Made by a program: the position numbers and the translations under genes. The notes below the pieces were generated by a model that ran no database searches, was not told where the DNA came from, and saw only the letters and a program-made list of their open reading frames with translations. Shown here in pieces: positions 45,568-57,845 of a DNA stretch of 64,000 bases. Source of the stretch: Pseudomonas silvicola (GTDB taxonomy: Bacteria > Pseudomonadota > Gammaproteobacteria > Pseudomonadales > Pseudomonadaceae); NCBI RefSeq assembly GCF_026651855.1, contig NZ_CP093280.1:412001-476000 (forward strand), read 5' to 3'. The first letter of the stretch is position 1. Every line of letters begins with the position of its first letter.

Positions 45568-47190
45568 TCAGAGCTGGAAGCGCCCCACCATGTTCTTCAG
45601 GTCATGGGACAAGCCTGACAGCGACTGACTGGCTTCATCAATCTGCCCCGCCCCTTCGGACGTCTGGATAGACAGGTCGCGAATGTTGACCAGGTTGCGG
45701 TCAATCTCGCGCGCGACCTGGGCCTGTTCTTCCGAGGCGCTGGCGATGACCATGTTGCGCTCGTGAATCAGCGAGATCGCCGCGGCGATTTCGTCCAGGG
45801 CGGTGCCGGCGGTCTTGGCGGTGTCCAGTGTGGACAGGGCCTGGTCGTTGTTGGCCTGCATGGTTTCCACCACCTTGGCGGTACCCTGCTGGATGGCAGC
45901 GACCATCTGTTCGATTTCCTGGGTTGAGGTCTGGGTGCGGCCAGCCAGCGCCCGCACTTCATCGGCCACTACCGCGAAACCACGGCCCGCCTCGCCCGCA
46001 CGGGCCGCCTCGATGGCAGCGTTGAGGGCCAGCAGGTTGGTCTGCTCGGCTACCCCACGAATCACATCGAGGATCTTGCCGATATCCTGGGAGTGAGCCG
46101 CCAGTTCCTTGACTTGCTCGGAGGCATCTTCCACCCGCTTGCCCATGCGCTGGATGGCGGTGATGGTGGTATCGACACGCTCGCGTCCCAGTTGCGCGGT
46201 CTTGGTCGAGGCGCTGGAAGCATCGGCGGTGGACACGGCATTGCGCGCCACTTCTTCCACCGCGGCGGTCATCTCGTTGACGGCGGTGGCGGCCTGCTGG
46301 ATCTCGGCGTTCTGATTGTTCAGGTCACCGGAGGTCTGGTTGGTGATGGCGGTCATTTCTTCCGAAGCGGCCGCTAGCTGGTGCGACGAATCACCGATCA
46401 GGCGCAGGGTATCGATCAGGCTTTTCTGCATGTTGACCAACGACTTCAGCAGGTCGGCAGCCTCATCCTCACCCTCGACATTGATGCGCCCGGTGAGGTC
46501 GCCCTTGGCGATGCGCCCGGCAGCGGTGACCGCCTCTTCCAGCGGTTTGACGATGCTGCGGGTCAGGGTCCAGGCGAGCAGCACGGTCAGCAGGAAGACA
46601 ATGGCCAGCACGGCGATAGTGGTCTGTATCGCGGTCTCATAACGGGCCTTGGCCGCCGTGGTGTAGATCCCCGATTCCTGCAGGTTGATCTTCACCAGCT
46701 CGTTGAACAGGTTGCCGGTCTGATCGGACAGGTCCTGGATCGGGCCGTTGAGCAACGCCAGCATGCCCTGGGTGTCGCCCTGGTCCGAGAGCGCCTGGTA
46801 GCGCGTCAGTTGCTCCTGATAACGGGAGACCACGCTCTGCATCTGCGTGAACTGTGAGCGCGCCGCTTCAGGCACGATCGGGGTGTAGCCCTGCAGTGCC
46901 TTGTCCAGTTCGCCACGCAGGAACGTCATGCGGTCCAGCGCCGGGCGCAGCACGGCCGGGTCACGGTTGAGCATTAGGCGAAAGGTGAGTACGCGAATGC
47001 CCAGGGAGTTGTCACGAATGCTGCCCAACCAACGCGTGCCGGCATGGGAAACCTCTTCGGTATGAATGACCGCCTCACGCATGTGCGTGATCTGGTTCAT
47101 GGAAAACAGACCGAAGCCCAGCATCAGCAGGCTGATCAGGCCAAAGCTGAGGAAAGCACGGGTTGAGATGCGCAGCTGACGAACGTTCAT
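45568..47190 (-). CDS. Methyl-accepting chemotaxis protein
   Basis: 540 aa from ATG 47190; an in-frame upstream codon at 47238 is not preceded by a ribosome-binding site. N-terminal membrane segment (about 12-34), four-helix-bundle sensor (about 35-185), second membrane segment (about 190-210), HAMP (about 212-265) and the signalling domain with hairpin [20 protein letters not shown]-type sequence (about 375-395). No CheR-tethering pentapeptide at the end, which is [10 protein letters not shown]. The ligand is unknown. It stands alone, convergent with the end of the preceding block. Confidence 0.93.
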   Translation of the reverse strand: MNVRQLRISTRAFLSFGLISLLMLGFGLFSMNQITHMREAVIHTEEVSHAGTRWLGSIRDNSLGIRVLTFRLMLNRDPAVLRPALDRMTFLRGELDKALQGYTPIVPEAARSQFTQMQSVVSRYQEQLTRYQALSDQGDTQGMLALLNGPIQDLSDQTGNLFNELVKINLQESGIYTTAAKARYETAIQTTIAVLAIVFLLTVLLAWTLTRSIVKPLEEAVTAAGRIAKGDLTGRINVEGEDEAADLLKSLVNMQKSLIDTLRLIGDSSHQLAAASEEMTAITNQTSGDLNNQNAEIQQAATAVNEMTAAVEEVARNAVSTADASSASTKTAQLGRERVDTTITAIQRMGKRVEDASEQVKELAAHSQDIGKILDVIRGVAEQTNLLALNAAIEAARAGEAGRGFAVVADEVRALAGRTQTSTQEIEQMVAAIQQGTAKVVETMQANNDQALSTLDTAKTAGTALDEIAAAISLIHERNMVIASASEEQAQVAREIDRNLVNIRDLSIQTSEGAGQIDEASQSLSGLSHDLKNMVGRFQL

Positions 47191-47269
47191 AGGGGCTCCA
47201 GGAGGATAACTCGCTCTGTAGTCATCGGCCTGGCGCACTGCAACTTGAACGTACCGTTCCGACCATTTG

Positions 47270-48163
47270 TTAACGGCTTGACTGCCGCGTCACGATGTCG
47301 ACAAAAGCCTTGGCCATCGCGGATGTATTGGCTTTGCGTTGCACCAGCCACACCGACGTCACCGCCTCGGGGTCTAGCAATTTGCGGTATACCACCCCCT
47401 CGATGCGCATGGACTGGTAAGAGGCCGGCAGCACCGACACCCCCAGGCCCGCCGACACCAGGCCAATGATGGTCATGGCCTCGCCTGCCTCCTGGGCGAA
47501 GTGCGGGCTGAAGCCAGCCTGGGTGGCCAGGCTGATCAACTGCGCGTACAAGCCGCTGCCATAGCTGCGCGGGAAGAACACGAACGGCTCCTCGGCCAAG
47601 GCATTCATGTACAAGCCCTCTTCACTGCCCTGGGCCAGGGGGTGGTCGGCATTGAGCAGTGCTACCAGAGGCTCGCTGAACAGTTCTACCCAGGTCAGCG
47701 AATCAGGCAGTGGCAACGGGCGAATCAGCCCCACCTCGATGGTCTCATCCACCAATGCATCGGCCACGCCCTTGCTGCTCATTTCTTCGAGGTTCAGGTG
47801 CACGGCCGGGAAGGCTTGGCGAAACGCGTAGATCGCCTTGGGAATGCCTGAATTGAACGGCGCCGATGAGGTGAAGCCGATCTTCATCTCCCCCAGCTCG
47901 CCCAACTGCGCACGCCGGGCCACGTTCGCGGCCTTGTCGACCTGCGCCAGCACCAGCCGCGCCTCTTCCAGGAACAATCGCCCCGCTTCACTCAGCGCCA
48001 CCCGACGGTTGGTACGTTCGAACAGCCGCGCCCCTACTTCTTGTTCAAGCGCCTGGATCTGCTGGCTGAGCGGCGGTTGGGAGATGCCCAGCAACTCTGC
48101 TGCACGGCCGAAATGCAGCTCTTCGGCCACGGCGATGAAATAACGCAGGTGTCGCAGTTCCAT
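47270..48163 (-). CDS. LysR-type transcriptional regulator
   Basis: 297 aa from ATG 48163 (GAGGG upstream; an extra 15 codons upstream are unlikely). The N-terminal winged [23 protein letters not shown] plus [13 protein letters not shown] are diagnostic, followed by a periplasmic-binding-fold effector domain (about 90-295). It resembles the BenM/CatR-like branch but the ligand cannot be stated. It is divergent from the MFS transporter gene 121 bases away, the usual sign that it controls that gene and itself. Confidence 0.93.
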   Translation of the reverse strand: MELRHLRYFIAVAEELHFGRAAELLGISQPPLSQQIQALEQEVGARLFERTNRRVALSEAGRLFLEEARLVLAQVDKAANVARRAQLGELGEMKIGFTSSAPFNSGIPKAIYAFRQAFPAVHLNLEEMSSKGVADALVDETIEVGLIRPLPLPDSLTWVELFSEPLVALLNADHPLAQGSEEGLYMNALAEEPFVFFPRSYGSGLYAQLISLATQAGFSPHFAQEAGEAMTIIGLVSAGLGVSVLPASYQSMRIEGVVYRKLLDPEAVTSVWLVQRKANTSAMAKAFVDIVTRQSSR

Positions 48164-48284
48164 GGCGCCCTCGATCAGGTCGTAAAAGCTATCAAACAGG
48201 TCGAACAATATATTGGAAAGAATGATTAGCCAGCTATAAGCTTTTTCCTACCTTCTTTTCGGTCGCACCCTGCCGAGGCCCCGC
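48164..48284. promoter_or_regulatory. LysR/MFS divergent promoter region
   Basis: 121 bases, AT-rich in the middle. AGCTATAAGCT (48232-48242) is a 4-3-4 palindrome and AAGCTAT occurs again near 48186, both plausible LysR recognition half-sites. This is suggestive only. Confidence 0.35.
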
Positions 48285-49559
48285 GTGAAAACTGCCGCTG
48301 CACCCCAGCATCAAGCAATACCCCCTGCCACCCTCGCCGACGTCGCCGCGCACCTGAGCGAGGCCTACATCGAGAAAGGCACGCCGCTGTTCATGCGTAC
48401 CGTGCTGGCGCTGTTCTCCGGTGGGTTCGCTACCTTCGCGCTGCTGTACTGCGTGCAGCCGATGATGCCGATCCTGTCCCACGAGTTTGGCATCAATGCC
48501 GCGCAAAGCAGCCTGATCCTGTCAGTGTCCACCGGCATGCTGGCCATCGGACTGCTGATCACCGGGCCTATCTCCGACGCCATTGGCCGCAAGCCGGTGA
48601 TGGTCTTCGCGCTGTTCGCCGCAGCCCTGTGCACCCTGGCCAGCGCCTTGATGCCCACCTGGCAAGGCGTGTTGGTGATGCGCGCCCTGACGGGCCTGTC
48701 ACTCAGTGGCCTGGCGGCCGTGGCCATGACCTACCTGAGCGAAGAGATCCACCCCCAGCACATCGGCCTTGCCATGGGCCTGTACATCGGTGGCAACGCC
48801 ATCGGCGGCATGAGCGGACGCTTGATCAGCGGCGTGCTGATCGACTTCGTCAGCTGGCACACCGCAATGCTGGTCATCGGCGGCCTGGCGCTGATCGCCG
48901 CCCTGGTGTTCGTGAAAATCCTCCCGGAGTCGCGCAACTTCCGCCCGCGCAAAATGAACCCGCGCGGCCTGCTGGAAGGCTTCACCATGCACTTCAAGGA
49001 CGCCGGCCTGCCGTGGCTGTTCCTCGAGGCCTTCCTGTTGATGGGCGCCTTCGTCACCCTGTTCAACTACATCGGCTACCGCCTGCTGGCCGGCCCGTAC
49101 CACATGAGCCAGGCGCTGGTGGGCTTGCTGTCGGTGGTGTACCTGGCGGGCATCTACAGCTCGGCCAAGGTCGGCGCCCTGGCCGACCAGCATGGCCGGC
49201 GCAAGGTGTTCTGGATGAGCATCACCCTGATGTTCGCCGGCCTGCTGGCCACCCTGCTCAGCCCGTTGCCGGTGATCATCGTCGGCATGCTGATGTTCAC
49301 CTTCGGCTTCTTCGGCGCCCACTCGGTGGCCAGCAGCTGGATCGGGCGCCGGGCTACCAAGGCCAAGGGGCAGGCTTCATCGCTGTACCTGTTCAGTTAT
49401 TACGTGGGGTCCAGCGTGGCGGGAACCTTGGGCGGGGTGGCTTGGAACTATGGCGGGTGGAATGGAGTTGGGGCGTTTATCGGGGCATTGCTGGTGGTGG
49501 CGTTGATGGTGGCGGCGCGGTTGGCGAAGTTGGCGCCGTTGGGGCTGGGCAAAGCTTGA
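48285..49559 (+). CDS. MFS transporter (YnfM-like, 12 transmembrane segments)
   Basis: 424 aa, GTG start. After a 35-residue cytoplasmic N-terminus come 12 hydrophobic helices. The MFS signature GPISDAIGRKPVM lies in the loop between segments 2 and 3. The N-terminal stretch STGMLAIGLLITGPISDAI and LFSYYVGSSVAGTLGGVAW resemble E. coli YnfM. It is likely a drug- or metabolite-exporting proton antiporter, and the substrate is unknown. Controlled probably by the divergent LysR gene. Confidence 0.88.
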   Translation: MKTAAAPQHQAIPPATLADVAAHLSEAYIEKGTPLFMRTVLALFSGGFATFALLYCVQPMMPILSHEFGINAAQSSLILSVSTGMLAIGLLITGPISDAIGRKPVMVFALFAAALCTLASALMPTWQGVLVMRALTGLSLSGLAAVAMTYLSEEIHPQHIGLAMGLYIGGNAIGGMSGRLISGVLIDFVSWHTAMLVIGGLALIAALVFVKILPESRNFRPRKMNPRGLLEGFTMHFKDAGLPWLFLEAFLLMGAFVTLFNYIGYRLLAGPYHMSQALVGLLSVVYLAGIYSSAKVGALADQHGRRKVFWMSITLMFAGLLATLLSPLPVIIVGMLMFTFGFFGAHSVASSWIGRRATKAKGQASSLYLFSYYVGSSVAGTLGGVAWNYGGWNGVGAFIGALLVVALMVAARLAKLAPLGLGKA

Positions 49560-49570
49560 TTGGAAAGTTG

Positions 49571-49593
49571 TGCGCCGCCCGCGTTGGCGGCAC
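49571..49593. repeat. Short inverted repeat after the MFS gene
   Basis: GTGCGCCGCC and GGCGGCAC frame a six-base loop between convergent genes. It could be a weak bidirectional terminator but lacks a T tract. Confidence 0.35.
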
Positions 49594-49648
49594 ATGCGGT
49601 ATACCTGACGCGGCTCGCGCGAGCCTTGTAGCAGCAATGTACCGGCGT

Positions 49649-50158
49649 TCAGCGAGTGACCAGCATACGCCGAAGAACCGGCTTCCCCACCGCCTCATGC
49701 TTGACCACCGCCAGCACATGCAACGCCACCAGCAGCCCCAACAGCACATTGCAGCCGGCGTGCAGGGTGTGGAAGCGGTGATCCCACTCGGGGTCAAGGA
49801 TGGGTTGCGGCAGGGTCAGCCAGTCGAACACCTGGATGGGTCGGTTCATCATCAGCACCCCGGTCAGCAGCACCAGGGCGGTGACGGCGTAGATGACGTT
49901 GTGGATAACCCCGGCCAGTTGTTCCCCCGGACGGTGGCCGTAGCGACGTAGGTGCGCCAGGCGCAACCAGGTACGCAGGGCGAACACGGGAATGAACAGG
50001 ATCGACAGGGAGACGTTGAGGCCGGCGATGGCCGCCTTGAAGCCCGGGGTAACGTCCAGCAGCATCACCGAGAAGCCCATCACCAACGCCCAGAGGATGA
50101 ACGCTGCCGACAGCCAGTGCAGCAGCACCTGGGCCGGCGAATAGATTTTCGATGCCAT
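49649..50158 (-). CDS. Cytochrome b561
   Basis: 169 aa, four transmembrane helices, with haem-ligating His candidates in LLHWLSA, IHNVIYAV, HTLHAGCNV and ALHVLAVVKHE. It is a diheme inner-membrane quinol-oxidising electron carrier of the bacterial (YodB-type) subfamily. Start ATG 50158. Its partner reductase is unknown. Confidence 0.9.
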   Translation of the reverse strand: MASKIYSPAQVLLHWLSAAFILWALVMGFSVMLLDVTPGFKAAIAGLNVSLSILFIPVFALRTWLRLAHLRRYGHRPGEQLAGVIHNVIYAVTALVLLTGVLMMNRPIQVFDWLTLPQPILDPEWDHRFHTLHAGCNVLLGLLVALHVLAVVKHEAVGKPVLRRMLVTR

Positions 50159-50249
50159 GATTAGGCCACCTTTTTTGCGGAGACGGAATGCTACCGCAAA
50201 TGCCAGATGGAAATGCTTCTTGATCGTGAATTTTTATGACGCCCGTACC

Positions 50250-50279
50250 AAAAACGCCCGGCATGGGCCGGGCGCTTTT
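50250..50279 (-). terminator. Rho-independent terminator of hemE
   Basis: Reading leftwards from hemE, GCGCCCGGC-cat-GCCGGGCGT with a TTTTT run, about 17 bases after the stop. Symmetrical flanks would allow weak activity in the other direction. Confidence 0.75.
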
Positions 50280-50295
50280 GGGTTTCAGGACGCGC

Positions 50296-51360
50296 TTACT
50301 GGTGGTACTGCGCCGAGAACTCGTGCACCGCGTTGATGAAAGCACCAGCATGCGCCGGGTCCACTTCCGGGGTGATGCCGTGGCCCAGGTTGAACACGTG
50401 GCCCGTGCCGTTGCCGTAGCTGGCCAGAATGCGCGCCACTTCGGCGCGGATGGCTTCGGGCTTGGCGTACAGTACGGTCGGGTCCATGTTGCCTTGCAGG
50501 GCCACCTTGTTGCCCACGCGGCGACGGGCTTCGCCCAGGTCGCACGTCCAGTCCAGGCCCAGGGCATCGGCGCCAGCGTCGGCGATGCTTTCCAGCCACA
50601 GGCCGCCGTTCTTGGTGAACAGGATGACCGGCACCTTGCGGCCTTCGTGTTCGCGAATCAGGCCGCTGACGATTTTCTTCATGTAGGCCAGGGAGAACTC
50701 ATGGTACGCCGCGGCCGACAGGTTGCCGCCCCAGGTGTCGAAGATCTGCACGGCCTGGGCGCCAGCCAGGATCTGGCCGTTGAGGTAGCTGGTGACCGAC
50801 TGGGCCAGCTTGTCCAGCAACAGGTGCATGGCCTGGGGGTTGTCGTAGAGCATGGCCTTGGTCTTGCGGAAGTCTTTCGACGAGCCGCCTTCGACCATGT
50901 AGGTGGCCAGGGTCCAGGGGCTGCCCGAGAAGCCGATCAGCGGCACGCGGCCGTTGAGCTCGCGGCGGATGGTGCTGACGGCATCCATCACGTAGCCCAG
51001 GTCCTTTTGCGGGTCGGGGACAGGCAGGGCTTCGATGTCGGCCAGGGTGCTGACCACTTTCCTGAAGCGTGGGCCTTCACCGGTCTCGAAGTACAGGCCC
51101 TGGCCCATGGCATCGGGGATGGTGAGGATGTCGGAGAACAGGATGGCCGCGTCCAGCGGGTAGCGCTCCAGCGGCTGCAGGGTGACTTCGCAGGCGAACG
51201 CCGGGTTCATGCACAGGCTCATGAAATCACCGGCCTTGGCGCGGCTGGCGCGGTATTCAGGCAGGTAGCGACCGGCCTGACGCATCATCCACACCGGGGT
51301 GACGTCGACAGGTTGCTTGAGCAGGGCACGGAGGAAACGGTCGTTCTTCAGGGCAGTCAT
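50296..51360 (-). CDS. hemE: Uroporphyrinogen decarboxylase
   Basis: 354 aa. Converts uroporphyrinogen III to coproporphyrinogen III in haem biosynthesis. The N-terminal [17 protein letters not shown] and [17 protein letters not shown] stretches are conserved hallmarks, with the catalytic Asp in [14 protein letters not shown]. Start ATG 51360, with GGATGCTCCC ahead. It follows gltD on the same strand but is separated by two inverted repeats, so it probably has its own promoter. Confidence 0.96.
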   Translation of the reverse strand: MTALKNDRFLRALLKQPVDVTPVWMMRQAGRYLPEYRASRAKAGDFMSLCMNPAFACEVTLQPLERYPLDAAILFSDILTIPDAMGQGLYFETGEGPRFRKVVSTLADIEALPVPDPQKDLGYVMDAVSTIRRELNGRVPLIGFSGSPWTLATYMVEGGSSKDFRKTKAMLYDNPQAMHLLLDKLAQSVTSYLNGQILAGAQAVQIFDTWGGNLSAAAYHEFSLAYMKKIVSGLIREHEGRKVPVILFTKNGGLWLESIADAGADALGLDWTCDLGEARRRVGNKVALQGNMDPTVLYAKPEAIRAEVARILASYGNGTGHVFNLGHGITPEVDPAHAGAFINAVHEFSAQYHQ

Positions 51361-51407
51361 GGGAGCATCCGGCAGATAAGTGCCGGCATTTTCCCAGACT
51401 GGAACGC

Positions 51408-51435
51408 AAAAGGCACGGCGTGGGCCGTGCCTTTT
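51408..51435 (-). terminator. Terminator hairpin between gltD and hemE
   Basis: A perfect 12-base stem (AAAAGGCACGGC / GCCGTGCCTTTT) with a four-base loop lies 114 bases downstream of gltD. The T run on both strands makes it bidirectional. Confidence 0.7.
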
Positions 51436-51452
51436 ATCTATCGGGGCGATTT

Positions 51453-51540
51453 GTGGGACCGGGCGAAGCTCGGGAAGACCGCCCCCGCATGGTCACTGGG
51501 ACTGTGCGGTGCCTGTTTCCCGAGCTTCGCCCGGTCCCAC
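51453..51540. repeat. Perfect 22-base inverted repeat between hemE and gltD
   Basis: Arms 51453-51474 (GTGGGACCGGGCGAAGCTCG then GG) and 51519-51540 are exact reverse complements separated by 44 bases. Arms of this length are more than a terminator needs and have REPIN-like layout (two REP-type halves in opposite orientation). Confidence 0.75.
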
Positions 51541-51548
51541 GGGGGGCA

Positions 51549-52976
<1,428 letters not shown>

Positions 52977-52999
52977 TCATCAACTTCTTCAGGCGCATA

Positions 53000-55900
53000 T
53001 CACTGCGGGTTGGCACGGGTGCTGGTGAGCAACGATTTCAAGCTGGCAGCCTTGGGCTTGACCAACCAGAAACGGCGCAGGTAGTCGTCCAGGTTTTCCC
53101 AGACATTACGGCCCCACTCGCTGTCGGTTTCTGCCACGTATTCGGCCAGCACGCGTTCGATGTGGCTACGGTAGGCCTCCATCGCTTCGCCGCTGATGCG
53201 CTGGATTTCCACCAGTTCGTGGTTGACGCGGTCAACGAAGGTGTTGTCCAGGTCCAGCACGTAGGCGAAACCACCGGTCATGCCGGAGCCGAAGTTGTAG
53301 CCGGTCTTGCCCAATACGCAGACAAAACCACCGGTCATGTATTCGCAGCAGTGATCGCCAGTGCCTTCCACCACGGTGTGGGCACCGGAGTTGCGCACGG
53401 CGAAACGCTCGCCCGCGGTGCCCGCGGCGAACAGCTTGCCGCCGGTGGCGCCGTACAGGCAGGTGTTGCCGATGATGGCGCTTTCCTGAGTCTTGAACGG
53501 GCTGCCTTTTGGCGGAACGATGACCAGCTTGCCGCCGGTCATGCCCTTGCCCACGTAGTCGTTGGCATCGCCTTCCAGGTACATGTTCAGGCCACCGGCG
53601 TTCCATACGCCGAAGCTCTGGCCAGCGGTACCGTTGAAGCGGAAGGTCACCGGGTCGTTGGCCATGCCCTGGTTGCCGTGGGCACGGGCGATTTCGCCGG
53701 AGATGCGCGCGCCGATGGAGCGGTCGCAGTTGCAGATATCCAGGCTGTAGTCACCGCCGGTCTTGCCGACGATGGCATCCTTGGCCAGGTCGACCATCTG
53801 TTCGGCCAGCAGGCCCTGGTCGAACGGCGGGTTGCGGTCCACTTCGCAGAACTGCGGCTTGTCGGCCGGAATGTGCGAACTGCCCAGCAACGGCGTCAGG
53901 TCCAGGTGGTTCTGCTTGGCGGTCTGGCCTTCCAGCACTTCAAGCAGGTCGGTACGGCCGATCAGCTCGCCCAGCGAGCGCACGCCCAGCTTGGCCAGCC
54001 ACTCGCGGGTCTCTTCTGCCACATAGGTGAAGAAGTTGATGACCATGTCGACGGTGCCGATGTAGTGGTCCTTGCGCAGCTTGTCATTCTGGGTAGCCAC
54101 GCCGGTGGCGCAGTTGTTCAGGTGGCAGATGCGCAGGTATTTGCAGCCCAGGGCGATCATCGGCGCGGTGCCGAAGCCGAAGCTCTCGGCGCCCAGGATG
54201 GCTGCCTTGATCACGTCGAGGCCGGTTTTAAGGCCGCCATCGGTCTGTACCCTCACCTTGCCACGCAGGTCGTTGCCACGCAGGGTCTGGTGGGTCTCGG
54301 CCAGGCCCAGTTCCCACGGTGCGCCTGCGTACTTGATGGAGGTCAGCGGCGATGCGCCGGTACCGCCGTCATAGCCGGAGATGGTGATCAGGTCGGCATA
54401 GGCCTTGGCCACGCCAGCGGCGATGGTGCCCACGCCTGCCTCGGCCACCAGTTTCACCGAAACCAGCGCCTGCGGGTTGACCTGTTTCAGGTCGAAAATC
54501 AACTGCGACAAGTCTTCGATCGAGTAGATGTCGTGGTGCGGCGGTGGCGAGATCAGGGTCACGCCTGGAACCGCATAGCGCAGCTTGGCGATCAGGCCGT
54601 TGACCTTGCCGCCTGGCAACTGGCCGCCCTCGCCCGGCTTGGCGCCCTGGGCTACCTTGATCTGCAGCACTTCGGCGTTGACCAGGTACTCAGGGGTCAC
54701 GCCGAAACGGCCGGTGGCAACCTGCTTGATCTTGGAGCTCTTGATGGTGCCGTAGCGGGCAGGATCTTCGCCGCCCTCACCGGAGTTGGAGCGGGCGCCC
54801 AGGCGGTTCATGGCCTCGGCCAGGGCCTCGTGGGCCTCCGGCGACAGTGCGCCCAGGGAGATACCCGCCGAGTCGAAGCGCTTCAGGATAGCTTCCAGCG
54901 GCTCGATCTCGTCGATGGCCAGCGGGGTGTCCAGCTCCTTGACCTTGAACAGGTCACGGATCATGGACACCGGGCGGTTGTCCACCAGCGCGGTGTATTC
55001 CTTGAATTTCTCGTAGTCGCCCTGCTGCACGGCGGCTTGCAGGGTGTTGACCACGTCTGGGTTGTAGGCGTGGTATTCACCACCGTGCACGAACTTCAGC
55101 AGGCCGCCCTGCTGGATCGGCTTGCGCGCACTCCAGGCTTCGGTGGCCAAGGCTTTCTGTTCGGCTTCGATGTCGACGAAACGCGCGCCCTTGATGCGGC
55201 TTGGCACGCCACGGAAGCTCAGGTTGCAGACTTCCTCGGACAGGCCGATGGCCTCGAACAGCTGTGCACCGCGGTACGACGCGACCGTGGAGATGCCCAT
55301 CTTCGACAGGATCTTGAGCAGGCCCTTGGTGATGCCCTTGCGGTAGTTCTTGAACACCTCGTAGAGGTCGCCCAGTACTTCACCGGTACGGATCAGGTCG
55401 CCCAGCACTTCGTAGGTCAGGAACGGGTAGACCGCCGAGGCACCGAAGCCGATCAGCACCGCGAAGTGGTGCGGGTCGCGGGCGGTGGCGGTTTCAACCA
55501 GGATGTTGCTGTCGCAACGCAGGCCTTTCTCGGTCAGGCGGTGGTGCACCGCGCCGGTGGCCAGCGAGGCGTGAACCGGCAACTTGCCGGGGGCGATGTG
55601 GCGGTCGCTCAGCACGATCTGGGTGTGACCGGCGCGCACGGCTTCTTCGGCCTGGTCGGCGATGTTGCGCACGGCGGCTTCCAGCCCCACGCTCTCGTCG
55701 TAGTTCAGGTCGATGATCTGGCGGGAGAAGCCCGGCAGGTCGAGGTTCATCAGCGAGCGCCACTTGGCCGGGGAAATGACCGGCGAACTGAGGATCACGC
55801 GCGAAGCGTGCTCAGGCGACTCCTGGAAAATGTTGCGCTCGGCGCCCAGGCAGATTTCCAGGGACATCACGATGGCTTCGCGCAGGGGGTCGATCGGCGG

Positions 55901-57448
55901 GTTGGTGACCTGCGCGAACTGCTGGCGGAAGTAGTCGTACGGCGTACGAACGCGCTGGCTCAGCACCGCCATCGGCGTGTCGTCGCCCATGGAACCCACG
56001 GCCTCGTAACCCTGCTCACCCAGCGGGCGCAGCACCTGGTCACGCTCTTCGAAAGTGACCTGGTACATTTTCATGTACTGCTTGAGCTGGTCCGGGCTGT
56101 AGAAGGACGAACCGTGGTCGTTGTCTTCCATGGTGGCCTGGATGCGCAGGGCACTTTTGCGCAGCCACTGCTTGTACGGGTGGCGCGACTTCAGGCGGTT
56201 GTCGATGGCATCAGTGTCGAGGATCTGGCCGGTCTCGGTGTCCACGGCGAAGATCTGGCCCGGGCCCACGCGGCCCTTGGCGATGACGTCCTCAGGCTTG
56301 TAGTCCCACACGCCGATTTCCGACGCCAGGGTAATGTAGCCGTTCTTGGTGGTGACCCAGCGCGCCGGGCGCAGGCCGTTGCGGTCCAGCAGGCAGACGG
56401 CGTGACGACCTTCGGTCATCACGATGCCGGCCGGGCCATCCCACGGCTCCATGTGCATGGAGTTGTACTCATAGAACGCCCGCAGGTCGGGGTCCATGGT
56501 CTCGACGTTCTGCCAGGCTGGCGGGATCAACATGCGCACGCCGCGGAACAGGTCGATGCCGCCGGTGACCATCAGTTCCAGCATATTGTCCATGCTGGAG
56601 GAGTCAGAACCCACGCGGTTGACCAGCGGGCCGAGCTCTTCCAGGTCCGGGATCAGGTCGTTGGCGAACTTGGTGCGACGGGCCTGCGCCCAGTTGCGGT
56701 TGCCGGTGATGGTGTTGATCTCGCCGTTGTGGGCGAGGAACCGGAAAGGCTGCGCCAGCGGCCACTTCGGCAGGGTGTTGGTGGAGAAACGCTGGTGGAA
56801 GACCGCGATGGCGGTCTGCAGGCGTTCGTCGCTCAGGTCCGGGAAGAAGGCCGCGAGGTCACGCGGCATCATCAGGCCTTTATAGATGATGGTCTTGTGC
56901 GAAAAGCTGCAGATGTAGTGGTCGGTGTCGGCGGCGTTGGCCACCGACGAACGGCGACGGGCACTGAACAGCTTGATGGCGAATTCCTGATCGCTCAGGC
57001 CTTCACCACCGATGAACACCTGTTCGATCTTGGGCAGGCGCTCCAGGGCCAGACGGCCGAGCACGCTGGTGTCGATCGGCACCTGGCGCCAGCCGATCAG
57101 CTTCAAGCCAGCGGCGAGAATCTCGCGGTTCATGTTTTCGCGGGCAGCTTCAGCGCGGGCGTCGTCCTGGTTCAGGAACACCATGCCCACGGCGTACTGC
57201 TTGGGCAGCTCGACGCCGAAAGTTTCCTGGGCCATGGCGCGCAGGAACTGGTCGGGCTTCTGCATCAGCAGACCACAACCGTCGCCGGTCTTGCCGTCCG
57301 CGTTGATCCCACCGCGGTGGGTCATGCAGGTCAGCGCTTCGATGGCTGTTTGCAACAGGTGGTGACTGGGCTCGCCGGTCATATGGGCAATCAGCCCAAA
57401 ACCACAGTTGTCCTTGAATTCATCGGGTTGGTACAGACCTGTTTTCAT
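53000..57448 (-). CDS. gltB: Glutamate synthase (NADPH) large subunit
   Basis: About 1482 aa from ATG 57448 (GGTGAG upstream; a 16-codon longer frame is not supported). It makes two glutamates from glutamine and 2-oxoglutarate. The amidotransferase nucleophile is Cys15 (FKDNCGFG). A central domain follows, and the FMN/synthase domain is near 850-1200 ([31 protein letters not shown]). The [3Fe-4S] motif [15 protein letters not shown] follows, and the C-terminal beta-helix is rich in GGFAYVLD-type repeats. It is the first gene of gltBD. It is followed by a long open antisense frame, which is a codon-bias artefact. Confidence 0.97.
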   Translation of the reverse strand: MKTGLYQPDEFKDNCGFGLIAHMTGEPSHHLLQTAIEALTCMTHRGGINADGKTGDGCGLLMQKPDQFLRAMAQETFGVELPKQYAVGMVFLNQDDARAEAARENMNREILAAGLKLIGWRQVPIDTSVLGRLALERLPKIEQVFIGGEGLSDQEFAIKLFSARRRSSVANAADTDHYICSFSHKTIIYKGLMMPRDLAAFFPDLSDERLQTAIAVFHQRFSTNTLPKWPLAQPFRFLAHNGEINTITGNRNWAQARRTKFANDLIPDLEELGPLVNRVGSDSSSMDNMLELMVTGGIDLFRGVRMLIPPAWQNVETMDPDLRAFYEYNSMHMEPWDGPAGIVMTEGRHAVCLLDRNGLRPARWVTTKNGYITLASEIGVWDYKPEDVIAKGRVGPGQIFAVDTETGQILDTDAIDNRLKSRHPYKQWLRKSALRIQATMEDNDHGSSFYSPDQLKQYMKMYQVTFEERDQVLRPLGEQGYEAVGSMGDDTPMAVLSQRVRTPYDYFRQQFAQVTNPPIDPLREAIVMSLEICLGAERNIFQESPEHASRVILSSPVISPAKWRSLMNLDLPGFSRQIIDLNYDESVGLEAAVRNIADQAEEAVRAGHTQIVLSDRHIAPGKLPVHASLATGAVHHRLTEKGLRCDSNILVETATARDPHHFAVLIGFGASAVYPFLTYEVLGDLIRTGEVLGDLYEVFKNYRKGITKGLLKILSKMGISTVASYRGAQLFEAIGLSEEVCNLSFRGVPSRIKGARFVDIEAEQKALATEAWSARKPIQQGGLLKFVHGGEYHAYNPDVVNTLQAAVQQGDYEKFKEYTALVDNRPVSMIRDLFKVKELDTPLAIDEIEPLEAILKRFDSAGISLGALSPEAHEALAEAMNRLGARSNSGEGGEDPARYGTIKSSKIKQVATGRFGVTPEYLVNAEVLQIKVAQGAKPGEGGQLPGGKVNGLIAKLRYAVPGVTLISPPPHHDIYSIEDLSQLIFDLKQVNPQALVSVKLVAEAGVGTIAAGVAKAYADLITISGYDGGTGASPLTSIKYAGAPWELGLAETHQTLRGNDLRGKVRVQTDGGLKTGLDVIKAAILGAESFGFGTAPMIALGCKYLRICHLNNCATGVATQNDKLRKDHYIGTVDMVINFFTYVAEETREWLAKLGVRSLGELIGRTDLLEVLEGQTAKQNHLDLTPLLGSSHIPADKPQFCEVDRNPPFDQGLLAEQMVDLAKDAIVGKTGGDYSLDICNCDRSIGARISGEIARAHGNQGMANDPVTFRFNGTAGQSFGVWNAGGLNMYLEGDANDYVGKGMTGGKLVIVPPKGSPFKTQESAIIGNTCLYGATGGKLFAAGTAGERFAVRNSGAHTVVEGTGDHCCEYMTGGFVCVLGKTGYNFGSGMTGGFAYVLDLDNTFVDRVNHELVEIQRISGEAMEAYRSHIERVLAEYVAETDSEWGRNVWENLDDYLRRFWLVKPKAASLKSLLTSTRANPQ

Positions 57449-57845
57449 AGACACTTTCTCACCAGGCTGCCTCCTGTGGAGGCAAATTCTTTTCAATTCA
57501 ACCGCTTACCAACCGCGCCGAACGTACGCCAGCTTTGCAGGGGCAAAAGGGAGGTCATTGTACACAGCGACAGGGTCGCCCACAAATTTGAGCGGCGATC
57601 CCGCACAAAATCATGTCGCAATTCTATAAGTTTTAAGCAATGGGTTGTGATAGCAACGTTGCTTGAGTCTGAAGCTTATCAGCCTGGACTGCAATGGGGA
57701 TAACCACGGGCAGTCTGGGACGCAAAAGCCTGCCGCGTGGTGCGCAGCAAGCTTCGTGGTCGTATCAGGAGACGCTCAGCGGGGTGGCGGGGATGGTGCC
57801 ACCGGGCCAGGCCGTGTCCGCAGTAGGGTCACGGCCTGGAGGCAT
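57449..57845. other. Control region of gltBD and 3' flank of the SPOR-protein gene
   Basis: About 400 bases without a gene. A perfect 12-base palindrome AGCAACGTTGCT (57652-57663) sits about 205 bases before gltB. A second inverted repeat, CAGGCCGTG...CACGGCCTG (57808-57838), follows the SPOR gene but has no T tract. The AT-rich stretch 57600-57650 is a likely promoter position for gltB. I see no small gene. Confidence 0.5.
57652..57663. promoter_or_regulatory. 12-base perfect palindrome upstream of gltBD
   Basis: AGCAACGTTGCT. The site is in the right place for a regulator of the nitrogen-assimilating gltBD operon, but no regulator can be named from sequence. Confidence 0.35.

Noticed and set aside
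53162-57703. A 1513-codon open frame antisense to gltB
   Set aside because: Same codon-bias effect; composition shows low-complexity His/Gln/Ala/Val-rich sequence, and gltB is certain.
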